This document shows positions 43,501 to 52,442 of a stretch of 64,000 bases of DNA, in pieces (positions within the stretch are counted from its first letter, which is position 1; the number at the start of each line of letters is the position of its first letter). This DNA is from DASXAI01 sp963728985 (GTDB lineage Bacteria; Actinomycetota; Acidimicrobiia; Acidimicrobiales; Ilumatobacteraceae). The stretch is taken from NCBI GenBank assembly GCA_963728985.1, contig CAVSME010000001.1, positions 496,001-560,000 of the forward strand, given 5' to 3'. A model generated the notes under the pieces. The model was given only the letters and a program-made list of their open reading frames with translations. It searched no databases and was not told the origin of the DNA. The translations under genes were made by a program, and so were the position numbers.

Positions 43501-44694
43501 GCCCCCGGCAGAGCGGGTGGCCAGCCACTGCTTGGCGTAGTCGGCGAAGAAGAACGTGCCGTCGTAGGAGGCCGGGTAGTCGCCCCCGGTGTAGAACGCG
43601 CCGCCGACCGCCGCCGACCCCGAGCCGGCGTGGGGCCACGTGTAGAGCGGCTTCTGGTCACCGCCGTTGGCGTAGAGCGCCTTGCACGTGTCGAGCTCGG
43701 TGTAGCCGCTGGTCCTGTCGTTGCCCTCCCAGCACGGCCAGCCGTAGTTCTTGCCGTTCTGCACGAGGTCGAGCTCTTCGGTGGTGTTCCAGCCCACTTC
43801 GCCGACCATCAGGTTGCTGGTACCGGGCTGGATGGCGAACCGGAAGGGGTTGCGGAACCCGTACGCGAACACGCGGCTCTGCCATGACGAGGCGTCGGCC
43901 TGGTTGTAGAAGGGGTTCGAGTTGACGCCGGTGCCGTCGGCGTTGATGTGGAAGATCTTGCCGCGGGGGCTGGTGATGTCCTGGGCGCCGAGGGCCGACC
44001 AGTCCGGGTCGCAGTAGTTCGAGCCCTCGCCGTTGCCGACGTACAGCGTGCCGTCGGTCGCCACGATGACCGTGCCGACGGTGTGGGAGCCGTCGCAGCG
44101 CGCTTCCGGGTTGGCCGAGTACGACGGCAGGTCGTCGAGCACGACCTTCTCGGAGTTGGGCACGAGGCCAGTGGGGGCGTTGATGTTGTTGACGGTGAAG
44201 CGGGAGAGCTTGCCGGTGGGCTTGCCCGGTGCGTCGCACACCGAGGGGCCACCGGGCGCGCCCTTGCAGTAGTCGAACAACAGGTAGAAGTTGCCGGTGA
44301 CGGGATAGTCACTGGCGAGGTCGATGCCGACGAGGCCGCGGTCGGACTGGCAGTAGACGCCGGGTCCCATGCCGGGCGAGGGGTTGGGGAGCTGGCCCAT
44401 CGACGTGACGTTGGCGGCGCTGCCGTCGGCCGAGAGGTTGACCCGAACGAGATAGCCGCACTTGCCGATGGCGATCATCGACGTGCCGTTGGGCAGGAAG
44501 ACGAAGTTGGTGAGCGCGTATTGGCCCAAGGTGGTGTCGTACGCGACGGTGCTGAATCCGGCAGGTGCGGTGCCGTCGATCGCGTGCGCAGAGGGTGGTG
44601 CGACCACCGCGAGAACGGACAGCGCCAGCAAAACGGGCGCAGTGCGCGCTAGGACGGCCCGGATGCGTGACCGGGCGACAGGGCCATGAAACAC
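40501..44694 (-). CDS. Giant secreted propeller protein 1 (GSDH propeller, PKD, lectin, choice-of-anchor, three DTR modules)
   Basis: 1397 residues. The signal peptide (VLARTAPVLLALSVLAVVAPPSAHA) precedes a glucose/sorbosone-dehydrogenase-like beta-propeller (about 50-430; motifs RGLVGIDLASDY, SHTVGTVIVATDGTLYVGNGEG, GKIFHINADG, YGFRNPFRF, NYGWPCWEG). A PKD domain (about 440-530) and a segment with LHHCPFPGSCHLHP and DDHGDDTYLEV (about 570-620) come next. A legume/bacterial-lectin-like domain (about 722-890) and a choice-of-anchor/ASPM-like domain (about 913-1010) are unique to this paralogue. Three DTR modules start near 1027, 1160 and 1285. PQQ or sugar binding is possible but unproven. It is last in a three-gene tandem array. 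Confidence 0.87.
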   Translation of the reverse strand: MFHGPVARSRIRAVLARTAPVLLALSVLAVVAPPSAHAIDGTAPAGFSTVAYDTTLGQYALTNFVFLPNGTSMIAIGKCGYLVRVNLSADGSAANVTSMGQLPNPSPGMGPGVYCQSDRGLVGIDLASDYPVTGNFYLLFDYCKGAPGGPSVCDAPGKPTGKLSRFTVNNINAPTGLVPNSEKVVLDDLPSYSANPEARCDGSHTVGTVIVATDGTLYVGNGEGSNYCDPDWSALGAQDITSPRGKIFHINADGTGVNSNPFYNQADASSWQSRVFAYGFRNPFRFAIQPGTSNLMVGEVGWNTTEELDLVQNGKNYGWPCWEGNDRTSGYTELDTCKALYANGGDQKPLYTWPHAGSGSAAVGGAFYTGGDYPASYDGTFFFADYAKQWLATRSAGGTVAMFGSGDWGAEVAIHTGPNGDIFFANLLDSTIVRLRYTPVPNQFPTAHAHASVTVGQAPLAVSFTSTGSFDPDGTIQSYQWDFGDGSPVVNGATASHTYSSAGVFTAKLTVRDNANASSVDTVSIATNNSPPVLTVAPLPAGVTYAVGDTVAVTATATDPDGGPAPTITYQQVLHHCPFPGSCHLHPGGAAGAPAGGSFTCVIDDHGDDTYLEVVVTALDSGGATTTASVVVPARKHTLSVSSSPGGVPIDVDSSNSISTPSLTEVVGSKNLVTAPQSYGNLVFDHWSDGGARSHTLTMPDADLNLVAFYKVAPVAPVPPPSAGGWTLNGSAVMDGASLILTPNAGNKAGSAVWPQTVATAGLRASFDATIDQGTGADGLTFALLDPSASANALGAPSAGLGFGTLPGVAVALDTFKGPVDPSSNFVGITNAGSEGQLVYVATTGAVPPLRNATHHVDVVVLGGHVKVSIDGAPVLDQAVAVPNQALLAFTAGTGGLTDRHMITNVAIQPPAPSLAVTPTSVDFGAVPVGQSASQPVTITNVGTAPLTVQELTAVGGPFAMSGPVGAVLGAGQSVGASVTMTPPAGGVWKGSATVATSAGDATVLVSGSAPGGSAFVVADSVFTPVQPYRLLDTREPALSPGGQAAPLQGGQELALSVAGQPGAPPQPSAAMLNVTVTDPVAAGFVRAYPCGSTPANSTVNFGPGQTAANLATVRIPADGRICFWSMVDTNLVIDVAGWYSPPGNGGAGVAYQTVEPVRVLDSRRAELAPAGAAAKFAAGQEVVFDLAGRSGFPADARAALLNLTVTEPDEPGYLRVYPCGEEQDVSNVNFVAGQTVANLAAVKVAAGGQVCFRASASAHVVVDLAGWYAPGPGAVLATPDPGRVLDTRAPDLAPGGVAQPLAGGAELALQVTGYDSVPAGASSVVLNITATNTAADGYVAAYPCGTAPLVSNVNYRAGQVAAANLAVVKLAPDGRVCFTSFATTDLVIDLAGWYVG

Positions 44695-44770
44695 CAGGTC
44701 AACGTAGAGATTTCTCCCGCTCGCCGGAATGGGGCGTCCGACTCATATTGACGAGATGTGAACGCCTGAT

Positions 44771-47700
44771 TCAGCCGATGTACCACCCGGCGAGGTCGAC
44801 GATGAGGTCGGTCGGGGAGAAGGAGCGGAAGCAGATGCGGCCGTCGGGTGGCAGCTTCACGACGGCCAGGTTCGCCGCCGCCACCTGCCCGGCGCGGTAG
44901 TTGACGTTCGACACGAGGGGCTCGGTGCCGCACGGGTAGGCGGCGACGTAGCCGGCGACGTCCGGCGCCGCCGCCGTCACGTTGAGCGCCGCCGCGGTGG
45001 CGCCGGTGGGCACGGTGCCGCCGGTGATCGTGATCGCCAGCTCCTGGCCGGCGCCGAGGCGGGCGAAGCCGGGCGTGCTGCGGGTGTCGAACAGCCGGGA
45101 CTGCGGCGGGGCGACGAAGGCGCCCGTGCCCGACGGCGAGTACCAACCGGCGAGGTCGACGACGAGGTCCGTCGTCGCCCACGACCGGAAGCACACATCG
45201 CCACCGGCGGCCAGCTTCACGGAGGCCAGGTTGGCCACCGTCTCGCCCGGCCCGTAGTTGACGTTGGAGACGTCCTGCTCCTCACCGCACGGGTACGCCC
45301 GCACGTAGCCGGCCGCGGTGGTGTTCGTCGCGGTCACGTTGATGAGCGCCGCCGTGGCGTCGGCGGGCAGACCCGAGTGCCCGGCCAGGCTGAAGCGCAG
45401 CTCCTGGCCGGCGGCCAGCGACGCCGTCTGCCTCGTGTCCAGCACCCGTTCGGGCTCCACGGCGGTGTAGCCCGACCCGCCCGCGCCAGGGGCGTACCAA
45501 CCCGACACGTCGACCACGAGGTTGGTCGTCACCAGCGACGTGAAGCACACCCGGCCGTCGGCGGGTAGCCGTACCACCGCGAGGTTGGCGGCGGTCTGGC
45601 CGGGATCGAAGTTGACCGTCGACGTGTCGGGCTCGGGACCGCACGGGAAGGCCCGGACGTAGCCGGCGGCGGCCGGATCGGTGCTGGTGACGTTGAGCAG
45701 CACGGCCGTGCTCCCCGCCGGCGCGTCCGGTCGGCTGGAGAGGTCGGCCACCAGCGTCTGACCGGGCAGGAGGGGCTGGGCGGTGCCGTCGGGAGCAGGC
45801 ACCCGGGTGTCGAGCAGGCGGTAGGGCGCGACCGGCGTGAAGCGACCGGACCCGGCTATGTAGCGGGCGGTGAAGCTCACGTCGGCCGCCGGCATCGTGA
45901 ACGACTTCGTGGGATTGGTGTCGCCGTCGGACCACTGCACGAAGGTGGCACCGTCCGGCGCGGTGATCGGTGCCGCGATGCGGTTGAGCGAGTTCGTGAT
46001 GGCTCGCGTGGCGAGCGGTGCCGGACCTCCGCCGCCGTTCACCGCGAACTGAACACCGGGCACCGTGGCGTCCACGAACACACCGTGCTCATCCATCGGC
46101 AAGTTGAAGCCCGCCGTCGTCGAGTAGCCGTTGCTGTCGACGACGCTGGCGCGGAACTCGAGGTACGAGTCGTCGCCATGGTCGGGGACGACAGTCGTGT
46201 ACACGGACCCCGTTGGGGTGTCCTGCGGATGGATGTGACAGCCCCCGCTGCCGACGCCCGCCGGGCAGTGGTGGAGCACAGGAGCCCAGCGGATGCTGGA
46301 GCCCGGGATCGTCACGCCGTTCTCGTCGCGGGCCGTCGCCGTGATCGTGATCGGGTCGCCGACGGCGTAGAGACCACTCTTGTTCGGCGTCAGCGTGAGC
46401 GTCGGCGGGTCGTGGTTGGTCGTCACCGGCACCCCGAGGGTGTCGGAGGTGCCGTGGTTGTCCGTGACCCTCACCGTGGCCGGCCAGTCACCCTTCCTGT
46501 CGTATCTGTGGTTCACGACGGGCCCGGTCGCCGTCTGCCCGTCGCCGAAGTCCCAACGGAATTGGATGGTGTCGCCGGGATCAGGGTCGTACGAGGCACT
46601 CGCGTCGAAGTGGAAGTTGGTGTTGAGGTCGCTGCTCGCCACCGGCGTGGCGGTGGCCGAGACGACCGGCGGGCAGTTGCCGCCGCAGCCGAAGCGCAGC
46701 TCCACGATCCGGTTGCCCTCGATGTCGGACAGGAACAGGTCGTTGTTCGGACCCTGGTGGAGCGCGGTCATCGCCACCCCCGGAGCCGACCCGCCAGGGG
46801 CCAGATCGCACCCGAACGCGTCGCCCGGGCAGGCGCCGGCCAGCAGCGCCGGTGAGGATGGCTGCTGGAAGGCCCAGAGGCGGGTCCACTCGAGATCGCC
46901 GAAGAAGTACGCGCCGGAGTACGCGCCGTACGCGGCGCCGGTGGCGAAGGCCCCGCCCATGGCGGCATGCCCCGACGGCGGCAGCCCATCGCCGTCCAAC
47001 CCGTCGTGCGTCCACGAGTAGAGCGGGCCCTTCAGGTTGGCCGGCGGGTTCCCGTACATCTGGTCGCACGTCGGCTTCGTGGCCGAGTCTCTCGAGTAGT
47101 TGTTGCGGAAGCCGAGCGGACCTTCCCAGCACGGCCAGCCGAAGTTCTCGCCCCCCGAGGCGACGTCGATCTCCTCCCGGGAGTTCCAGCCCACGTCGCC
47201 GATGTAGAGCGTCACCGGCACTCCGTTGACACCCGTACCCGGCTGGATCGAGAAGCGGAAGGGGTTGCGGAACCCGTAGGCGAACACCTTGCTGGCCCAC
47301 GCATGCGGGTCGCCGGTCCACGACTTGTTCGACGGGAGCCCGTTGCCGTTGGCGTCGACGTGGAAGATCTTCCCGCGCGGCGAGTTGACGTCCTGGGCGC
47401 CGAAGGCGGACGGGTCGGCGAGGTTGTACGACGATGCCTCGCCGGTGCCCGCGAAGATCGTGTGGTCGGGTGCGACGATGACGGTGCCGACGGTGTGGGA
47501 GTCGTCGCCGTCGCCCGGGTGCACCGACGAGAAGGCGGGAAGGCAGTCGAGGATGACGCTGCCCGTCGAGAACGAGCTCGGCGCGGTCGCCGAGTTCGCC
47601 GTCACCTTGCGGACCCGGCCGTAGATCTTGGGTCCGCCCTCGGCGCAGTTGGCCCCGCCCGTGTAGTTGTACAAGAGGTACACGGTCGCCCCGTCGACGT

Positions 47701-48034
47701 CGATGCCGAGCAGGCCCCGATCTTGGGGCGCGCACGTGACCTCACCTTCCGATGGCCAACTGACGGACGTCCACGTCGTGTTGGCGAGGTCGCCGCCGTT
47801 CATGCGGCCCAGCGAGATGTCGCCGCACTTGCCCGTCGCCAGCAGGTTGTTGGTGCCGGGAAGGAAGGCGAAGTTGGTGACGGACGAGAGGTTCGGCTGG
47901 GTCGACTTGGCGAGGTTGAAACCCGGCTTCAGCGACTGGGTGGCCGCCGAAGCCGGTTCGGGACTGGACGCCAGGGACGTCGCCACCATCACCACGCTCA
48001 GGAGCCCGAGCAGCAGCGACTGGCGTCGAGTCAT
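44771..48034 (-). CDS. Giant secreted propeller protein 2 (GSDH propeller, PKD, three DTR modules)
   Basis: 1087 residues from ATG 48034. The signal peptide (SLLLGLLSVVMVATSLASSPEPASA) leads into a GSDH-like propeller (about 45-465: DRGLLGIDVDGATVYLLYNY, SHTVGTVIVAPDHTIFAGTGEA, GKIFHVDANGNG, YGFRNPFRFSIQPG, NFGWPCWEG). A PKD domain follows (about 470-545), then the segment LHHCPAGVGSGGCHIHP with PDHGDDSYLEF, an InlB/bacterial-repeat-like stretch (TFVQWSDGDTNPTKSFTMP) and three DTR modules near 740, 863 and 983. The start lies seven bases after the stop of propeller gene 3, so they are co-transcribed. A 76-base gap without features separates it from propeller gene 1. Confidence 0.87.
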   Translation of the reverse strand: MTRRQSLLLGLLSVVMVATSLASSPEPASAATQSLKPGFNLAKSTQPNLSSVTNFAFLPGTNNLLATGKCGDISLGRMNGGDLANTTWTSVSWPSEGEVTCAPQDRGLLGIDVDGATVYLLYNYTGGANCAEGGPKIYGRVRKVTANSATAPSSFSTGSVILDCLPAFSSVHPGDGDDSHTVGTVIVAPDHTIFAGTGEASSYNLADPSAFGAQDVNSPRGKIFHVDANGNGLPSNKSWTGDPHAWASKVFAYGFRNPFRFSIQPGTGVNGVPVTLYIGDVGWNSREEIDVASGGENFGWPCWEGPLGFRNNYSRDSATKPTCDQMYGNPPANLKGPLYSWTHDGLDGDGLPPSGHAAMGGAFATGAAYGAYSGAYFFGDLEWTRLWAFQQPSSPALLAGACPGDAFGCDLAPGGSAPGVAMTALHQGPNNDLFLSDIEGNRIVELRFGCGGNCPPVVSATATPVASSDLNTNFHFDASASYDPDPGDTIQFRWDFGDGQTATGPVVNHRYDRKGDWPATVRVTDNHGTSDTLGVPVTTNHDPPTLTLTPNKSGLYAVGDPITITATARDENGVTIPGSSIRWAPVLHHCPAGVGSGGCHIHPQDTPTGSVYTTVVPDHGDDSYLEFRASVVDSNGYSTTAGFNLPMDEHGVFVDATVPGVQFAVNGGGGPAPLATRAITNSLNRIAAPITAPDGATFVQWSDGDTNPTKSFTMPAADVSFTARYIAGSGRFTPVAPYRLLDTRVPAPDGTAQPLLPGQTLVADLSSRPDAPAGSTAVLLNVTSTDPAAAGYVRAFPCGPEPDTSTVNFDPGQTAANLAVVRLPADGRVCFTSLVTTNLVVDVSGWYAPGAGGSGYTAVEPERVLDTRQTASLAAGQELRFSLAGHSGLPADATAALINVTATNTTAAGYVRAYPCGEEQDVSNVNYGPGETVANLASVKLAAGGDVCFRSWATTDLVVDLAGWYSPSGTGAFVAPPQSRLFDTRSTPGFARLGAGQELAITITGGTVPTGATAAALNVTAAAPDVAGYVAAYPCGTEPLVSNVNYRAGQVAAANLAVVKLPPDGRICFRSFSPTDLIVDLAGWYIG

Positions 48035-48041
48035 GCCAAGG

Positions 48042-51000
48042 TCAACCCACGTACCAGCCTGCGAGGTCGACGACGAGGTCGGTGGCGGCGAACGACTTGA
48101 AGCAGAATCCGACCGTCGGCCGGGAGCTTCACCACCGCCAGGTTGGCGGCCGCCACCTGTCCCGCCCGGTAGTTCACGTTCGATACCAACGGATCCGTCC
48201 CACACGGGTAGGCAGCGACGTAACCAGCAGCATCGGGCGCGGCAGCGGTGACGTTCAGCGCCACCGACGTGGCCCCGACCGGAACCAGGGCGCCACCGAT
48301 CTGGACAGCTGTCTCCTGCATCGGCGCGAGGCGCGGGATGCCGGGGGTGCTGCGGGTGTCGAACAACCGGGCCGGGCTGGCCGCCACGAACGAGGCGCTG
48401 CCGACGGGGGCGTACCAGCCGGCCAGATCGACCACGATGTCGGCCTGGGCGTAGCTGCGGAAGCAGACGTCGCCGCCCGCCGCCACCTTCACCGAGGCAA
48501 GGTTGGCCACCGTCTGGCCCGCCGCGTAGTTCACGTTCGACACGTCGAGCTCCTCGCCGCACGGGTAGACCCGGACGTAGCCCGGCGCCGCCGTGTTGGT
48601 GGCCGTCAGGTTGATCAGCGCCGCGGTGGCATCGACCGGGAAGCCCGCCTTGCCGGCCAGGCTGAACCGGAACTCCTGCATCGGCGGCAACGGCGCCGAC
48701 TGGCGGGTGTCGAGGACGCGCTCGGGCGGGATGGTCGTGTAGCCGACACCGCCGTACTCCGCGGCCGCGTACCAGCCGGACACGTCGACGATGAGGTGCG
48801 TGGGCATGTACGTCGTGAAGCAGACCCTGTTGTCAGCGGGCAACAGCACCATGGCCAGGTTGGCGGCGGTCTGCCCCGGGTCGTAGTTCACCGTCGAGAT
48901 GGGCGGCTCGGTGCCGCACGGGAAGGCCTTCACGTAGCCGGCGGCCTGCGGCTGATCCGTCGTGACGTTCAGCAGGACGGCGGCCTTGCCGGCGGGCGCG
49001 CCGGGCTGGTTCGAGAGGTCGACGGCCATCGTCTCGCCCGGCATCAGCGGGGTGCCGTCGCCCTTGGGGCTCTTGGCCGGATCGCGAGTATCGAAGAGGC
49101 GGTAGGGCTGAACCGGCGTGTACTTGCCGGAGCCACACACGGGGTTGTCGACGGGGTTGGCGCCGATCTGGACGTTGCACTCGGCCGTCGCCGCCAAGCC
49201 GGAGCTCCCAATGGCCGTGGCCGTGAAGGAGAGGTAGAAGTTCAAGCCGTGATCGGGGGCCGCGGTGCTGTAGGTCACCCCGGTTGGCTGCGGCGTGGGC
49301 GTGGTGGGATGGATGTGGCACAAGGTGGGTGAGTCGGGGCAGTGGTGGATGGTGAGGTCCCAGCGGATGCTGTCGCCGGTCAGCTGCTGGCCGTTCTCGT
49401 CGTAGGCGATGGCCGACATGTTGATGGTGTCGCCGACGGCGTAGGCGCCGAGCTTGTCCGGCAACAGCCGTATCGACGGCGGTGCGTGCAGCGTCGTGAC
49501 CGGTACGTCCACGCTGTTGCTTGCCGATCCATCGTTGACCGTCAGCCGAGCGGTGAAGTTCGCCGCCGTGGCGTACACGTGCTGCTGCACCGCCGGCCCG
49601 GTGGAGACTGCGCCGTCACCGAAGTCCCACGTGTAGCTCAGCGGGTTGCCGTCGGGGTCGTACGACGAGCTGCCGTCGAAGGTGAACACGGTCTGGTTGG
49701 GCCGTCCGCCGATGGGGTTCACGCTGCCCTTGGCCACGGGCGGGCAGCCGCCGGTGCAGCCCGTCAGCAAGTAGATCTGCGACGGCTCCTGTGCCGTGGC
49801 CCCGAGGTCGGCGATGGCGAGGCGGCCGTCGGGCGATGGCCGGATGGCGACGGGAAGACCAAAGCCTCCGTCCGGCGGATAGTTCGTGTTGTTCGGCCCG
49901 ATGAACCAATCGTCTCGGTTGCTCGGCCCGCTGATGAGGTTGTCGTTGCTGTCCGTCCGGAGCGTGTAGATGACGCCGTACGGATTGTCAGCGAAGAAGT
50001 AGGCACCGTTCAGCGGACCGTAGGCCACGCCGTTGTAGAACGCGCCGCCGATGATGGCCTGACCCGTACCGCCCCCGTGGGCGTAGGTGCTGAGGGGGCC
50101 GGTGATCCCGCCGGTGCCGGCGGCGTACTGGTTCTGGCAGAAGGTGTCGCCGGAGAACTCGTTGCGGTTGTCGAGCGGGCCCTCGTAGCACGGCCAGCCG
50201 AAGTTCTCCCCGCCGCCCTTGGCGACGTTGATCTCCTCGTACTCACCACTGCCCACGTCGCCGATGTACAGCGTGCCGGTACCGGGCTTGAGCGAGAAGC
50301 GGAACGGGTTGCGGAGGCCGTAGGCGTAGACCTTGCTGCGCACGTCGGCGCCGTTGCCGGTCCAGAAGGGATTGCTGGACACGCCGTTCCCATTCGAGTC
50401 GACGTGGAAGATCTTGCCCCGCAGCGAGTTGACGTCCTGGGCGAAGAAGGACGTCGGGTCGTAGTTGACGCCGCCGCCCGCCACTGGATCGAACGATGTC
50501 GAGTCGCCGTTGCCGACGAACAGCGTGTGGTCCGGCAGCACGAGCACCGTGCCCACGGTGTGGGACTGGTCGTTGCCGATGCCGTAGGCGGAGAACGCCG
50601 GGAAGTTCAGGATGGGCTGCTCGCCCACGAGCGCCGTCGGTGACGCCGGGTTCTGGGCCGTGAGCTTGGACAGGCGGCCGCAGACGTTGTTGACGGCCGC
50701 CGGCGTCTCCTTGGGCGCGCAGCCGTTCTGGTTGTAGTCGTAGAGCAGATACACGGTGCCGTTGGTCATGTAGTCGGGGTCGATGTCGATCCCGACGACG
50801 CCGCGATCGACGTCGGAGTTGATCGGGTTCTGCGGCGTCCAGGCGACCGTCGACCACCCGCCGCCGATGGTCCCCTGCCGGACGTCGCCTTCCTTGCCGA
50901 TGGCCAGGATGCGACCGTTCGGCAGGAACACGAAGTTCGTGAGATGGCTCATCGGCACGGGGGTGCCGGTGCCCAGGCTGAAGCCACCGATCCGGAACTG

Positions 51001-51139
51001 GGTCGGAGCCGAGATCCGCCGACGCCGGCGAGGCCGGCACGACGACGGCGGGGATGGCCGTCATCAGTGCTGCTGCGATCAGTGTCCAGCGGAACCGCCA
51101 CGGGGCGCGCCGAATCCGTACCTGCGATAGGGGAGCCAC
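48042..51139 (-). CDS. Giant secreted propeller protein 3 (GSDH propeller, PKD, three DTR modules), two apparent +1 frameshifts
   Basis: About 1031 residues after correction. The signal peptide (RFRWTLIAAALMTAIPAVVVPASPASA, GTG start at 51139) is in a different frame from the propeller. Removing one base of the GG at 51005-51006 gives ASADLGSTQFRIGGFSLGTG. A second extra base in the AA at 48106-48107 disrupts the last module; its removal restores CFKSFAATDLVVDLAGWYVG and the stop at 48042-48044. Domains: propeller (about 45-410), PKD (about 430-510), HHCPDSPTLCHIHP segment (about 550) and DTR modules near 683, 808 and 928. It is first in the tandem array, and its stop lies seven bases before propeller gene 2. 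No regulator site was found in front. Confidence 0.82.
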
Positions 51140-51173
51140 GTCTCGACACGGTAGGGAACCCCCACCCGGGGGA

Positions 51174-52391
51174 TCACTGAGCCAAATGGCCCAAATTCCA
51201 CCCTGGCGTCACAGCGCGTTCACAGTCCGTGAGCACACCCAGCCGTGGTGGCGGATGGCTGGTGAGGACCCTGCCGTCAGGTTTCGTCACCTCGACGGTG
51301 GCGTCGGGTAGCAGCTTCAGCTGCCACTGCGGATGGTGCGCGAAATCGTGATGATGGCGCCAGCAGAGCAAGACCAGATTCGCCTGGTCGGTCGAGCCGC
51401 CGTGCTGCCAGGGCACCACGTGATGGGCCTCGCACCACGACACCGGCCGGTCACACCCAGGGAACCGGCAGCCGCCATCCCGCACGGCCAAGGCCGAGAA
51501 CAGGCGGTGCCCGACCGTCCGTGTCGTGCGCCCGGCGTCGAGCACGACAGACCGGCCGTCGGTCACCATCCGGTGCACGCCGGCATCGCACATCAACGCA
51601 TTCATCGTCGCCCCGTCGAGCACGTCACCGTCGATGCTGCGCCCTACACCGTGCTCGAGATCGTCCAAGGTGACGACCACGCTCACATCGGGACGGCTCC
51701 CCCGGCTCGTGGCCGCCGTCGCGGCGTGGTCGAGGTAGTAGCGGCTGATCGCCACCAACACGTCGGCGCGACGTTGCCCGCGCGTGCGCGCCGGCTCGCC
51801 CGGTCGATCAAGCGTCGTGGCGGCGTTCACGGCGGCATTCACGACTTGCGCACCGTCGGGGTCGAGACGCCCGGACAGCTCACTCCACCCGTCGATGCCG
51901 GGGGACAGATGGACCGTCCGCTCCGATGGCTCACGGGGCGGTGCGTCGATCAGCGCGTCGGCGTACGCCGCCCACCGCCGCATCACCGCCTCGGTGTTCC
52001 GGACCGACAGGCCGCCCAGAAATGGGATCAGCTCAGGTTCGTGCTCGACGAACACCGCCTCGGTCCGGTCGGAGACGTGCCCGATGACGGCGTCCACCTG
52101 ACCAGTGGCCAGCGATCCGTCGCACCATGCTGCCCTCGTCACCGGGCACACGCGCAGCCGAGAGACCCGCTTCACCACCAGCACCGCCTCGCGGTCCGAC
52201 CGGCGGGCTCGGTACCGCAACCACTGGCGCAGGTTCACCACTCCGTCAACACCGGGATCGAGCCGTTCCACGGAGGCATTGAGCCGGGCGGTGAGCCGGT
52301 CGGACGCGGCGAAGGCCGCTACGACCTCATCGCTGCTGAGGTCGTCGGGCAGGGCATCGATCGCCTCAACCAGTCGCGCCAGCGCATCCAT
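51174..52391 (-). CDS. HNH endonuclease of the 13E12/DUF222 family
   Basis: 405 residues. The N-terminal DUF222 region (about 1-290: LVEAIDALPDDLSSDEVVAAFAASDRLTARLNASVERLD; TGQVDAVIGHV; LSGRLDPDGAQVV) is followed by a C-terminal HNH domain with CRFPGCDRPVSWCEAHHVVPWQHGGSTDQANLVLLCWRHHHDFAH, which contains the Cys pairs and the catalytic His-His. This is the 13E12 repeat family of actinobacteria, of uncertain function and often present in many copies. A LexA box lies just before the start codon, so expression should rise with DNA damage. Its 3' end lies 35 bases from the start of propeller gene 3 on the same strand. Confidence 0.92.
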   Translation of the reverse strand: MDALARLVEAIDALPDDLSSDEVVAAFAASDRLTARLNASVERLDPGVDGVVNLRQWLRYRARRSDREAVLVVKRVSRLRVCPVTRAAWCDGSLATGQVDAVIGHVSDRTEAVFVEHEPELIPFLGGLSVRNTEAVMRRWAAYADALIDAPPREPSERTVHLSPGIDGWSELSGRLDPDGAQVVNAAVNAATTLDRPGEPARTRGQRRADVLVAISRYYLDHAATAATSRGSRPDVSVVVTLDDLEHGVGRSIDGDVLDGATMNALMCDAGVHRMVTDGRSVVLDAGRTTRTVGHRLFSALAVRDGGCRFPGCDRPVSWCEAHHVVPWQHGGSTDQANLVLLCWRHHHDFAHHPQWQLKLLPDATVEVTKPDGRVLTSHPPPRLGVLTDCERAVTPGWNLGHLAQ

Positions 52392-52401
52392 CCCTCAATC
52401 T

Positions 52402-52419
52402 TACGAACATACGTTCGTA
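52402..52419. promoter_or_regulatory. LexA (SOS) box
   Basis: TACGAAC-ATAC-GTTCGTA is a perfect dyad and fits the actinobacterial SOS box CGAAC-N4-GTTCG. It lies ten bases upstream of the ATG of the DUF222/HNH gene (52391, minus strand). Mycobacterial 13E12 genes are known to carry SOS boxes, which supports the assignment. Confidence 0.88.
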
Positions 52420-52442
52420 GCACCAACCTCAGCAACGAGAAA

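Noticed and set aside
41992..43887. A 631-codon open frame antisense to propeller gene 1
   Set aside because: Composition is low-complexity (Arg, Gly, Val, His) and typical of antisense frames in high-GC genes. The sense protein is clearly domain-structured.
40501..48230. Near-identical DNA at the 3' ends of the three propeller genes as long direct repeats of a mobile element
   Set aside because: The similarity coincides exactly with the terminal protein module and fades outside the reading frames, so it reflects gene duplication or conversion.
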